NCBI GenBank assembly: GCA_937897215.1 | Contig: CALCBQ010000099.1 | Span: 1-5,488 of the forward strand | From: an uncultured Clostridia bacterium | GTDB taxonomy: Bacteria; Bacillota; Clostridia; Oscillospirales; Acutalibacteraceae | DNA: 5,488 bases | Reading direction: 5' to 3' | Program-made: the position numbers and the translations under genes | The notes under the pieces: model-generated | What the model was told of the DNA's origin: nothing | Database searches by the model: none | The model's input: only the letters and a program-made list of their open reading frames with translations | Shown here: positions 1 through 5,488 of the stretch, in pieces | Numbering within the stretch: the stretch's first letter is position 1 | Layout of the letters: the number at the start of each line of letters is the position of its first letter

Positions 1-892
1 CAATACCCTGTGTGTACATATTAAGAGCAAGAGTAACAATATCAACATTACCTGTACGCTCGCCGTTACCGAAAAGTGTACCCTCAATTCTGTCAGCACC
101 TGCTAAAAGTCCAAGCTCAGCGGCTGCAACTGCAGTACCGCGGTCGTTATGTGGGTGCAAACTGATAATTGCATTTTCACGATTTTTAAGTTTTCTGCAG
201 AAGTATTCAATTTGGTCAGCATATCCGTTTGGAGTACTGCCTTCAACAGTTGCAGGAAGATTAAGAATAATCTTGTTGTTTTCGTCAATGTCGAGTGCTT
301 CCATAACCTTTTCACAGATAAGAACTGCGTTGTCCATTTCTGTGCCTGAGAAACTTTCAGGGGAATACTCATAACGAATGTTAACATCTTTTTCTGCCTT
401 TAATTCGTCGGTAAGCTCTTTAATGAGTTTTGCACCCTGAACGGCAATATCAATAACACCGTCCATATCTTTCTTGAAAACAACTTTTCTCTGTAAGGTT
501 GAAGTTGAGTTGTAGAAGTGAATAATAACATTTTTAGCACCATCAATTGCCTCAAATGTTTTTCTGATTAAGTGCTCACGGCTTTGCACAAGCACCTGAA
601 TTGTAACATCATCAGGAATCAAATCTTTTTCAATAAGAGTACGAAGAATTTCGTATTCTGTTTCAGATGCAGATGGAAAACCAACTTCGATTTCTTTAAA
701 TCCGATTTTAACAAGTGTTTTGAAATACTCAATTTTTTCCTGTAAGTTCATTGGGTCAATAAGCGCCTGATTACCGTCTCTCAAATCAACTGAGCACCAA
801 ATCGGTGGCTTCTCTATTGTTTTTGACGGCCACTGTCTGTCAGGAATGTCAATGGGTTGAAATGGAATGTACTTTTCGTAGCCTTGTTTCAT
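1..892 (-). CDS. leuA: 2-isopropylmalate synthase, N-terminal 297 residues (3' end outside window)
   Basis: Condenses acetyl-CoA with 2-ketoisovalerate, the first committed step of leucine synthesis, in the cytoplasm. Reading the minus strand from the ATG at 892 gives an uninterrupted 297-codon frame to the window edge. The N-terminus, with PDRQWPSK (17-24) followed by WCSVDLRDGNQALIDPM (32-48), is typical of the long actinobacterial/yeast-type LeuA subfamily. R38 and D39 fit the catalytic arginine and metal-binding aspartate. The second family signature, LHPHNDRGTAVAA, spans about 245-257, with metal ligands H246 and H248. GNGERTGN follows near 280. This covers most of the TIM-barrel; the C-terminal leucine-binding regulatory domain would lie beyond the left edge. 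The start is supported by GGAGGAG at 906-900, 7 nt upstream. Expression should be set by the leucine T-box leader directly upstream. Homocitrate or citramalate synthase are related alternatives, but the N-terminal motifs and the leucine specifier favour LeuA. Confidence 0.95.
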   Translation of the reverse strand, partial: MKQGYEKYIPFQPIDIPDRQWPSKTIEKPPIWCSVDLRDGNQALIDPMNLQEKIEYFKTLVKIGFKEIEVGFPSASETEYEILRTLIEKDLIPDDVTIQVLVQSREHLIRKTFEAIDGAKNVIIHFYNSTSTLQRKVVFKKDMDGVIDIAVQGAKLIKELTDELKAEKDVNIRYEYSPESFSGTEMDNAVLICEKVMEALDIDENNKIILNLPATVEGSTPNGYADQIEYFCRKLKNRENAIISLHPHNDRGTAVAAAELGLLAGADRIEGTLFGNGERTGNVDIVTLALNMYTQGI

Positions 893-899
893 ATAAAAT

Positions 900-906
900 C
901 TCCTCC
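900..906 (-). promoter_or_regulatory. Ribosome binding site of leuA
   Basis: GGAGGAG on the minus strand, 7 nt before the ATG at 892. It lies 5 nt downstream of the T-box terminator U-tract, so translation is possible only on transcripts that read through. Confidence 0.85.
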
Positions 907-911
907 AAATG

Positions 912-952
912 AAAAATCGCCCAACTATCAAACAACTTTTGATAGGGACGAT
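912..952 (-). terminator. Regulated intrinsic terminator of the leuA T-box
   Basis: On the minus strand, AUCG-U-CCC-UAUCAAA (952-938) pairs with UUUGAUA-GUU-GGG-CGAU (932-916), with small bulges and a short loop, followed by a run of U ending at 912. It overlaps the antiterminator strand and lies just before the leuA ribosome binding site, the standard place for T-box attenuation. Confidence 0.88.
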
Positions 953-979
953 GGAAAAATTCTACCGTGGTACCACCCT
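944..979 (-). promoter_or_regulatory. T-box sequence and antiterminator helix
   Basis: The near-invariant T-box AGGGUGGUACCACGG occupies 979-965. AGGG (979-976) can pair with CCCU (947-944), and ACG (968-966) with CGU (950-948). This leaves the classic 7-nt bulge UGGUACC (975-969). In T-boxes the UGGN of this bulge pairs with the tRNA NCCA end; here N is U, matching the A discriminator base expected of tRNA-Leu. The CGUCCCU strand is also part of the terminator 5' arm, so the two structures exclude each other. Confidence 0.9.
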
Positions 980-1169
980 AATTCGTCAGCTTATGCCAAC
1001 CTCTGCGACCTCTAACAAGGCCTGACTTTGTAACGGGGTCAACCGTCATGGGCTATGATTTCACCCATGCAACTCCGAAATGAGTTATACACATAAACAC
1101 TGTGTTGCCTTGCACCGGAACGGCAACTCTCTGAAAGCGAGTAATTTATGTCTTGTTTTCTTCACTGTC

Positions 1170-1185
1170 TTTGATAGTGGCGATT
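1170..1185 (-). repeat. Leader segment repeated in, and complementary to, the leuA terminator
   Basis: On the minus strand this segment reads AATCGCCACTATCAAA. It is a 13-of-15 direct copy of the terminator 5' arm (952-938) and is exactly complementary to the terminator 3' arm (932-915) apart from a 2-nt insertion there. It lies about 10-25 nt from the predicted transcript start. Confidence 0.8.
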
Positions 1186-1201
1186 AAATTGATTGCTTTA
1201 T

Positions 1202-1230
1202 ATTGTATAGTATTTTTTTCACTTTGTCAA
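1202..1230 (-). promoter_or_regulatory. Sigma-A type promoter of leuA
   Basis: On the minus strand, a perfect -35 TTGACA (1230-1225) is separated by 17 bp from -10 TACAAT (1207-1202, 5 of 6 consensus). Transcription should begin near 1195, about 300 nt before the leuA start, which fits a full T-box leader. Confidence 0.85.
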
Positions 1231-1293
1231 CACAAAATTTTAACCAATTAAACTACTAAATTGCCGATAAAGAAATAATATTTCGATTTTTTG

Positions 1294-1322
1294 TTGATTT
1301 TATTATAAAAAAATGTTTTAAT
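1294..1322 (+). promoter_or_regulatory. Candidate promoter of the membrane-protein pair
   Basis: TTGATT (1294-1299) and TTTAAT (1317-1322) are spaced by 17 bp and would start transcription near 1329, just upstream of the ribosome binding site at 1340-1344. The region is very AT-rich, so other hexamers are possible and this call is moderate. It diverges from the leuA promoter, with about 60 bp between the two -35 elements. Confidence 0.45.
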
Positions 1323-1352
1323 ATATCCATAAAAATTTTAGGAGATGAGATT

Positions 1353-2174
1353 ATGGACTTCAAAGAAAGTACAGGTTTGTACTTGATTGCAGGCGGCGTA
1401 ATTCTTTTCGTTCTTGCACAGTCATTTTTCTTCCTTATTAAAGCATGGAAACAAGGTAAAGCTTTAGGTCTTAACAAGAAAAAATTACGTGATGCTGTTA
1501 CATCAAGTGCAGTTTTCACAATTCCATCAGCATTATCAGTTCTGGCTACAGTTATTGTTTTAGCCCCATCATTAGGTCTTGTTATTCCTTGGGTAAGATT
1601 ATCAGTTTTAGGTAACTTGCTCTATGAAACAAAAGCAGCAGGCGATGCTATGACTGCATTCGGTCAGGAGGGCGGAATTTCATCAGTAATCACTGACCCT
1701 GAAGTTTTCGCAGGTGTAGCGTGGGTTATGACTCTCGGTATTTGCTTCTCACTTGTATTGTTACCATTCGTAGCAAAACCTTTACATAAGAAAGTTCTTA
1801 ATTTGGGTAAAAAAGACGAAACAGAAGAAGGCACAACAGAAAGGAAAGAGAAAAAGTCTGGTGGTATTGCTGGATTTATCGACCTTTTAACTCCTGCAGT
1901 ATTTATTGGTCTTATCGGTGCATTCGTTGCCCGTGCAATTGCAGGTAAAGGTAAACCCGAAACATTCGGCGACGGCGCCGGCGTGTTGTCAGTAATCACA
2001 CTTGTTGTTGCAGTTGTTGCTTCATTGATTCTTGAAAAAATCGCAACTAAATTCAAACTTACTTGGCTTGAGCCGTTTGTTATGCCAATCGGTATGATTC
2101 TTGCAATGGTGGTTGCAGTTGTAATGTATAACGTGTTGCCACCTGAAATTGCTGTCTTAGAATGGAGGGGTTAA
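1353..2174 (+). CDS. Multi-pass membrane protein, DUF5058-like; putative transporter subunit
   Basis: Integral membrane protein of 273 residues. From memory of the family it resembles DUF5058, which has no established function. Hydrophobic segments judged by eye fall near 8-30, 52-80, 116-140, 177-195, 209-230 and 236-260, giving about six membrane spans. A strongly charged stretch near 143-170, rich in K and E, divides the protein into two halves and is probably a loop. No ATP-binding motif, signal-peptidase site or catalytic signature is visible. The ATG at 1353 is preceded by AGGAG at 1340-1344 with 8-nt spacing. The stop lies 2 nt before the start of the next membrane gene, and that gene's ribosome binding site lies inside the last codons, so the two are surely cotranscribed and probably form one complex. 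The size and partnership suggest a secondary transporter or exporter; the substrate is unknown. Confidence 0.7.
   Translation: MDFKESTGLYLIAGGVILFVLAQSFFFLIKAWKQGKALGLNKKKLRDAVTSSAVFTIPSALSVLATVIVLAPSLGLVIPWVRLSVLGNLLYETKAAGDAMTAFGQEGGISSVITDPEVFAGVAWVMTLGICFSLVLLPFVAKPLHKKVLNLGKKDETEEGTTERKEKKSGGIAGFIDLLTPAVFIGLIGAFVARAIAGKGKPETFGDGAGVLSVITLVVAVVASLILEKIATKFKLTWLEPFVMPIGMILAMVVAVVMYNVLPPEIAVLEWRG
2164..2168 (+). promoter_or_regulatory. Ribosome binding site that fixes the start of the second membrane gene
   Basis: GGAGG 8 nt before the ATG at 2177. An in-frame ATG at 2162 overlaps this site and has no ribosome binding site of its own, so 2177 is the better start. Confidence 0.8.
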
Positions 2175-2176
2175 TT

Positions 2177-2851
2177 ATGAGCAAAAAGAATAAAGCAGAA
2201 AAATCATATTTTGACCGTGTCCATGCATGGGGTAGAGTTTCAAGTATTACCGCACTTTGTGTGCTTATTATGTTCCCGCTTTCAATCTGCCTGTATTTAG
2301 GTGTATGGCCATCTTTAAGTGGTGTTATGAGTGGTCTTATGAAACTTATTCCGCTTTACTGGTCTCTTGCAGTTATTGAAGTGCTTATTTACACACCTAT
2401 GCTTGGTGCGGGTGGTACATATCTTTCATTCGTAACAGGTAATATCACAAACCTTAAACTTCCTTGCGCAATCGGTGCTATGGAAAATGCAAAAGTTAAA
2501 GCAAACAGTGAAGAGGGCGAAGTAATCTCAACAATTGCAATCGCAACATCTTCAATTGTTACAACGCTTATTATTGCAGTTGGCGTTTTGGTATTCAAAC
2601 CATTCCTTCCTGCATTTACAAGCAGCGAACTTTTAATGCCTGCATTTAAACAAGTGCAGCCGGCACTTTTCGGCGCGTTGGCAGTAGGTTACTTCTCAAA
2701 GCATTGGAAGATTTCAATTTTCCCAATCCTTGTAATGCTTGGCGTATTGCTTGTAGCACCTTCACTTGACGCCGGTACACTTCTCTTCCCTGGTATTATC
2801 GCATCAGTTCTTGGCGCATTTGTTATGTGGAAAGCAAAAATAGTTAAGTAA
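2177..2851 (+). CDS. Multi-pass membrane protein, partner of the DUF5058-like protein
   Basis: Protein of 224 residues with a short basic N-terminus (MSKKNKAEK) and about six or seven hydrophobic segments, near 22-44, 48-72, 76-95 (less certain), 116-138, 158-174, 179-197 and 200-218. A glycine-rich stretch, PMLGAGGTYLSFVTGN (74-89), followed by LPCAIGAMENAK (95-106), looks like a conserved core; such a Gly/Thr/Asn-rich segment interrupting membrane helices is typical of substrate pathways in secondary transporters. I recall similar proteins beside DUF5058 proteins, usually annotated as hypothetical, but know of no proven function. It follows the first membrane gene by 2 nt, and the unit ends at the terminator at 2867-2901, so the pair forms a complete two-gene unit. 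Annotation as a channel or transporter subunit is inference. Confidence 0.7.
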   Translation: MSKKNKAEKSYFDRVHAWGRVSSITALCVLIMFPLSICLYLGVWPSLSGVMSGLMKLIPLYWSLAVIEVLIYTPMLGAGGTYLSFVTGNITNLKLPCAIGAMENAKVKANSEEGEVISTIAIATSSIVTTLIIAVGVLVFKPFLPAFTSSELLMPAFKQVQPALFGALAVGYFSKHWKISIFPILVMLGVLLVAPSLDAGTLLFPGIIASVLGAFVMWKAKIVK

Positions 2852-2866
2852 TTTAGTTTATTCAAC

Positions 2867-2901
2867 AGTCCGTTGACCATTTGGTTGACGGACTTATTTT
2901 T
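2867..2901 (+). terminator. Intrinsic terminator after the membrane-protein pair
   Basis: AGUCCGU-UG-ACC (2867-2878) pairs with GGU-UG-ACGGACU (2883-2894) around a 4-nt AUUU loop; the two UG steps form G-U wobble pairs. A U-rich tail, UAUUUUU, follows. It separates the transporter unit from the sugar-acid genes downstream. Confidence 0.88.
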
Positions 2902-2948
2902 ATGTAAAAATATACAGAAAAATACTGCTATTTTTTACCTATAAAACA

Positions 2949-2977
2949 TTGATTTTACGCGTTTAAAGTGATACAAT
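2949..2977 (+). promoter_or_regulatory. Promoter of the aldolase-kinase operon
   Basis: TTGATT (2949-2954), a 17-bp spacer and TACAAT (2972-2977) preceded by TGA, giving an extended -10 element. The start would be near 2984, about 30 nt before the TTG start codon. A second TATAAT at 2986-2991 would leave almost no leader before the ribosome binding site and lacks a good -35 element. Confidence 0.6.
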
Positions 2978-3001
2978 AAATTGATTATAATAAAATGGAT
3001 T

Positions 3002-3005
3002 GGAG
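3002..3005 (+). promoter_or_regulatory. Ribosome binding site supporting a TTG start
   Basis: GGAG lies 9 nt upstream of TTG 3015, the codon chosen as the start. The upstream in-frame TTG at 3000 overlaps this site, and the internal ATG at 3030 would lose the N-terminal residues MALVP that are common in the aldolase family. Confidence 0.7.
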
Positions 3006-3014
3006 TGGGTTGTT

Positions 3015-3857
3015 TTGGCTTTAGTTCCGATGAAAAAACTCCTCGAAAATGCCGAGAAAAACAATATTGCAGTAGGTGCTTTCAGCGTAGGCAATATGGA
3101 AATGGTTATGGGTGCCGTTTGGGCGGCAGAAGAGCTTAATACTCCCATAATTTTACAGATTGCGGAGTGTCGCCTTAAAAACTCCCCGCTTGAGCTTATG
3201 GGACCTATGATGATTTCTGCTGCACAAAATGCAAAGGTTGATATAGCAGTCCACCTTGACCACGGACTTCGCATTGAAACTGTGCAAAAAGCGTTAGAAA
3301 TGGGTTTCACTTCTGTAATGTTTGATGGCTCAACCTTACCACTTGAAGAAAATATCAAGGCAGTAAAACAAGTCAGAGAAATGGCTGATAAATACGGCGC
3401 AACTGTCGAGGCAGAGTTAGGCGTTGTAGGTGGTAACGAGGGGGACGGTGCTGCTCACGAAATTTTATGCACAAACCCTGACGACGCAAAACTTTTCTGC
3501 GACGAAACAGGGGTTGACGCATTAGCAGTTGCAATCGGTAACGCTCACGGTAATTACCCAGTGCTTCCAAACCTTCGTTTCCAAGTACTTGACGATATTA
3601 ACAAAATGGTTGATACTCCACTTGTGCTTCACGGTGGCACAGGCATTACTGACGAAATGTTCCAACAAGCAATTATGTTGGGTGTTCGTAAAGTCAATAT
3701 CGCAACAGCAAGTTTTGATAATCTTGCAAAATATGCTCTTGATTACTGCAAACCGATTGAAAAAGCAAACTATTTTGAGTTAAGCAGACAAGAAACACTT
3801 GGCGTTTATGAAAATGTTAAAAGACATATTAAAGTATTTAGCTTTATGGAAAGATAA
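3015..3857 (+). CDS. iolJ: Class II ketose-bisphosphate aldolase, IolJ-like
   Basis: Zinc-dependent cytoplasmic aldolase that cleaves a phosphorylated ketose to dihydroxyacetone phosphate and an aldehyde. With TTG 3015 as start it has 280 residues, normal for the IolJ/GatY/KbaY branch, and begins MALVPMKKLLENA as family members do. HLDHG at 80-84 supplies the catalytic Asp82 and zinc ligand His83. His178 in GNAHGNY and His206 in LHGGTG are the other two zinc ligands. VEAELGVVGG (131-140) and KVNIAT (226-231) match the active-site and phosphate-binding loops. Specificity cannot be read from sequence alone. Because iolC follows 12 nt later, 2-deoxy-5-keto-gluconate 6-phosphate (giving malonate semialdehyde) is the best guess; fructose- or tagatose-bisphosphate remain possible. 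The gene has its own promoter and sits downstream of a terminator, so it is the first gene of a new operon. Confidence 0.85.
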   Translation: MALVPMKKLLENAEKNNIAVGAFSVGNMEMVMGAVWAAEELNTPIILQIAECRLKNSPLELMGPMMISAAQNAKVDIAVHLDHGLRIETVQKALEMGFTSVMFDGSTLPLEENIKAVKQVREMADKYGATVEAELGVVGGNEGDGAAHEILCTNPDDAKLFCDETGVDALAVAIGNAHGNYPVLPNLRFQVLDDINKMVDTPLVLHGGTGITDEMFQQAIMLGVRKVNIATASFDNLAKYALDYCKPIEKANYFELSRQETLGVYENVKRHIKVFSFMER

Positions 3858-3869
3858 GGAGAAAACATT

Positions 3870-4886
3870 ATGAAATACATTGAATTTGATAACAGCAAAG
3901 AATTTGATTTAATCCTTTTAGGTCGTGTGGCAGTTGACTTAAATCCTGTTGACTACTATTGCCCACTTAACGAAAGCACAACATTTAAGAGATATTTAGG
4001 TGGCTCTCCTGCAAATATTGCAGTTGGTCTTGCTCGTCTCGGCAAAAAATGTGGATTCTTCGCTCGCGTTTCAGATGACCAGCTTGGTACATTCGTAACT
4101 GATTATTTTGATAACGAGGGTATTGATACATCTCACATCAAGCGTTGTGAGAATGGCGAAAAAATCGGTCTTACATTTACTGAAATTAAGTCAGAAACTG
4201 AAAGCTCAATCGTTATGTATCGTAACGAGGCAGCTGACCTTAAACTCCATGTTGACGATATTGACGAAGACTATATCAACCGTGCAAAAGCGATTTTGAT
4301 TTCCGGTACTGCACTCAGTGAAAGCCCATCAAGAGAGGCAGCTCTTAAGGCTGTGGCACTTGCAAAGAAAAACGGTGTGCCAATTATTTTTGATATTGAC
4401 TACCGTGCATATAACTGGAAAAATGCTGATGAAATCGCAATTTATTATTCTTCAGTTGCTCGTGAAGCAGATATTATTCTTGGCTCTCGTGAAGAATATG
4501 ACCTTACAGAGAAGTTTATCAAAGCAGGTATGACAGATAAAGAAACTGCAGCATACTGGCACTCACAGAATGCAAAAATCGTAATTATCAAACACGGTAA
4601 AGAGGGCTCAACTGCTTATACAAACGACGGCGAAAGCTACTCAATTAAACCATTCCCTGTAAAACTTCTTAAATCATTCGGTGGTGGAGACGGTTATGCT
4701 AGCGCTTTCCTTTATGGTATTTTTGAAGGTTGGGAGATTATTGATGCTCTCGAATTCGGCTCTGCGTCCGCAGCAATGCTCGTAGCTTCTCACGCTTGCT
4801 CACAAGATATGCCATCAGTTGACGCAGTTAAAGAATTTGTCAAGAAAGAAAAAGAAGAATATGGCGAAATGATAGCACGCGCATAA
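3870..4886 (+). CDS. iolC: 5-dehydro-2-deoxygluconokinase
   Basis: PfkB/ribokinase-family kinase of 338 residues that phosphorylates 2-deoxy-5-keto-D-gluconate in myo-inositol catabolism. It aligns by eye along its length with Bacillus IolC: LLGRVAVDLNP (16-26), YLGGSPANIAVGLARLG (42-58, the first PfkB signature), SGTALSESPSREA (145-157), DIDYRAYNW, VIIKHGKEGS and the C-terminal CSQDMPS. The anion-hole and catalytic segment reads FGGGDGYASAF (270-280), with Asp274 as the general base; most ribokinase-family members have GAGD here, so one glycine replaces alanine and a glycine replaces the usual serine after the Asp. AAGGAG at 3856-3861 overlaps the aldolase stop and lies 8 nt before the ATG, so translation is probably coupled to the aldolase gene. 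Another 2-keto sugar acid kinase is possible but less likely given the whole-length similarity. Confidence 0.92.
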   Translation: MKYIEFDNSKEFDLILLGRVAVDLNPVDYYCPLNESTTFKRYLGGSPANIAVGLARLGKKCGFFARVSDDQLGTFVTDYFDNEGIDTSHIKRCENGEKIGLTFTEIKSETESSIVMYRNEAADLKLHVDDIDEDYINRAKAILISGTALSESPSREAALKAVALAKKNGVPIIFDIDYRAYNWKNADEIAIYYSSVAREADIILGSREEYDLTEKFIKAGMTDKETAAYWHSQNAKIVIIKHGKEGSTAYTNDGESYSIKPFPVKLLKSFGGGDGYASAFLYGIFEGWEIIDALEFGSASAAMLVASHACSQDMPSVDAVKEFVKKEKEEYGEMIARA

Positions 4887-4900
4887 AATCGGTGATTAAA

Positions 4901-5488
4901 ATGTTGAAGAAGTTAAAAAAGAACAAAATCTTCAAACGAATAATAGCCACAGTACTTTGCGTGTTTCTTTTAGTGGGAATAGCAGTCGCAGGCATAAATA
5001 TTTATATGGTGTCTTATGTGGATGAGTATGTTCTCACAATGGAAGAAGTTGGCGAATACGATTTTGACTGTGTAATGATTATGGGTGCAGGCATCTGGGG
5101 TACAGAGCCATCGCCAATGCTCCAAGAAAGACTGGATTTTGGTATTGATGTGTATTTCACAGGCTGTACTGACCGTATTCTTATGACAGGCGACCATGCC
5201 CGTGAAGAATATGACGAAGTGAATATTATGAAAGACTGTGCTATTGAAGCAGGCGTGCCTGCCGACAATGTGTTTATGGACCACGCAGGGCTTTCAACCT
5301 ATGAGTCAATGTATCGTGCTCGCGACGTTTTCCAAGTAGAAAAAATGGTAATTGTTACTCAAAAATACCATTTGTATCGTTCAGTTTATGATGCTCGTAA
5401 ATTGGGAATAGATGCTTATGGTGTGGCAGCCGACAAAATGCAATATGGTTTTTATAACAATATGCGAGAGTGGTTAGCACGAGTAAAA
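4901..5488 (+). CDS. SanA/YdcF-like DUF218 membrane-anchored protein (3' end outside window)
   Basis: The first 196 codons, open to the right edge. A basic N-terminus (KKLKKNKIFKR) leads into one hydrophobic anchor at about 14-37, so the rest is probably outside the membrane. The DUF218 fold then shows VMIMGAGIWG (58-67), LMTGDH (94-99), AGLSTYESMYRARDVF (129-144), MVIVTQKYHLYRS (149-161) and near the edge REWLARVK, in the order seen in SanA of enterobacteria. SanA is tied to envelope barrier function and vancomycin sensitivity; the biochemical activity of the family is unsettled. The usual length suggests that only a short C-terminal tail is missing. The ATG at 4901 has only a weak GGTGAT upstream; GTG 4892 in frame is an alternative start adding three residues. 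It follows iolC by 14 nt with no terminator between, so readthrough is likely, but a functional link to inositol degradation is not evident. Confidence 0.85.
   Translation, partial: MLKKLKKNKIFKRIIATVLCVFLLVGIAVAGINIYMVSYVDEYVLTMEEVGEYDFDCVMIMGAGIWGTEPSPMLQERLDFGIDVYFTGCTDRILMTGDHAREEYDEVNIMKDCAIEAGVPADNVFMDHAGLSTYESMYRARDVFQVEKMVIVTQKYHLYRSVYDARKLGIDAYGVAADKMQYGFYNNMREWLARVK

Larger units (their letters stand above)
912..1195 (-). promoter_or_regulatory. T-box riboswitch, leucine-specific (CUC specifier), leuA leader
   Basis: This is a tRNA-sensing leader RNA: uncharged tRNA-Leu would stabilise an antiterminator and allow leuA transcription. Read on the minus strand, Stem I includes ACAUAAA (1151-1145) pairing with UUUAUGU (1097-1091). 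A distal hairpin, GUUGCC (1127-1122) with GGCAAC (1109-1104), is preceded by the conserved AGAGAG. The specifier loop reads AACUCAUUUCGGAG; by analogy to the usual spacing before GGAG, the codon is CUC (Leu) at 1084-1082, followed by the expected A. A Stem II-like hairpin, CAUGGG/CCCAUG, and the CGGUUGACCCCGUUACA segment come next. The T-box AGGGUGGUACCACGG ends the sensing part at 965. The 5' end near 1195 is inferred from the promoter. The gene order T-box then leuA agrees with the specifier. Confidence 0.93.

Noticed and set aside
12..374. Plus-strand open frames at 12-374 and 149-349 and a minus-strand frame at 103-387
   Set aside because: All overlap the leuA coding frame, whose protein shows family motifs throughout; the alternative translations are low in complexity and resemble nothing known.
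1256..1519. Minus-strand open frame crossing the intergenic region and the start of the first membrane gene
   Set aside because: It overlaps the candidate promoter and ribosome binding site of the plus-strand gene, lacks its own ribosome binding site, and its product has no recognisable features.
1664..2056. Minus-strand open frame of 130 codons inside the DUF5058-like gene
   Set aside because: A shadow of the hydrophobic plus-strand gene; its composition (rich in Ser, Pro and Thr) is the usual antisense product.
2953..2968. ACGCGT palindrome in the spacer of the aldolase promoter, considered as an operator
   Set aside because: Dyad symmetry breaks immediately outside the 6-bp core, and it does not fit a catabolite-response (cre) consensus, so it cannot be called a regulator site from sequence alone.
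2986..2991. Perfect TATAAT as the -10 element of the aldolase gene
   Set aside because: There is no reasonable -35 element at 16-18 bp, and the transcript would begin almost on top of the ribosome binding site; the TTGATT/TGATACAAT pair upstream fits better.
2963..3358. Minus-strand open frame of 131 codons over the aldolase promoter and N-terminus
   Set aside because: The overlapping plus-strand frame is a clear aldolase with zinc-site motifs, and there is no supporting ribosome binding site on the minus strand.
4970..5284. Two minus-strand open frames opposite the sanA-like gene
   Set aside because: The plus-strand frame encodes a full set of DUF218 motifs; the minus frames are antisense shadows.

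Overview
The window looks like low-GC Gram-positive DNA, most likely from a gut-type Clostridia. The support is AT-rich intergenic DNA, strong GGAGG-type ribosome binding sites, a TTG start codon, and a canonical T-box leader in front of a leucine biosynthesis gene. No mobile element, CRISPR array, tRNA or rRNA gene is visible.

Left part (1-1230, minus strand): the first 297 codons of leuA (2-isopropylmalate synthase) run off the left edge. The gene is preceded by a roughly 300-nt T-box riboswitch with a readable leucine specifier codon (CUC), the T-box proper, a mutually exclusive antiterminator and terminator, and a consensus sigma-A promoter. The leader also carries an unexplained extra element: its first transcribed bases are a near copy of the 5' arm of the terminator and are complementary to the 3' arm.

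Middle (1290-2901, plus strand): diverging from leuA is a two-gene unit of integral membrane proteins. The first resembles the uncharacterised DUF5058 family; the second is an unnamed partner of 224 residues. They are separated by 2 nt and closed by a strong terminator. They look like the two subunits of an uncharacterised transporter and are the least understood part of the window.

Right part (2949-5488, plus strand): a separate promoter drives a class II ketose-bisphosphate aldolase (iolJ-like, TTG start) and 12 nt later a clear iolC (5-dehydro-2-deoxygluconokinase). A SanA/YdcF-type DUF218 membrane-anchored protein follows after 14 nt and runs off the right edge. IolC phosphorylates 2-deoxy-5-keto-gluconate, and an IolJ-type aldolase splits the product into dihydroxyacetone phosphate and malonate semialdehyde, so the pair makes up the lower half of myo-inositol catabolism. 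None of the upper-pathway genes (iolG, iolE, iolD, iolB) is inside this window.
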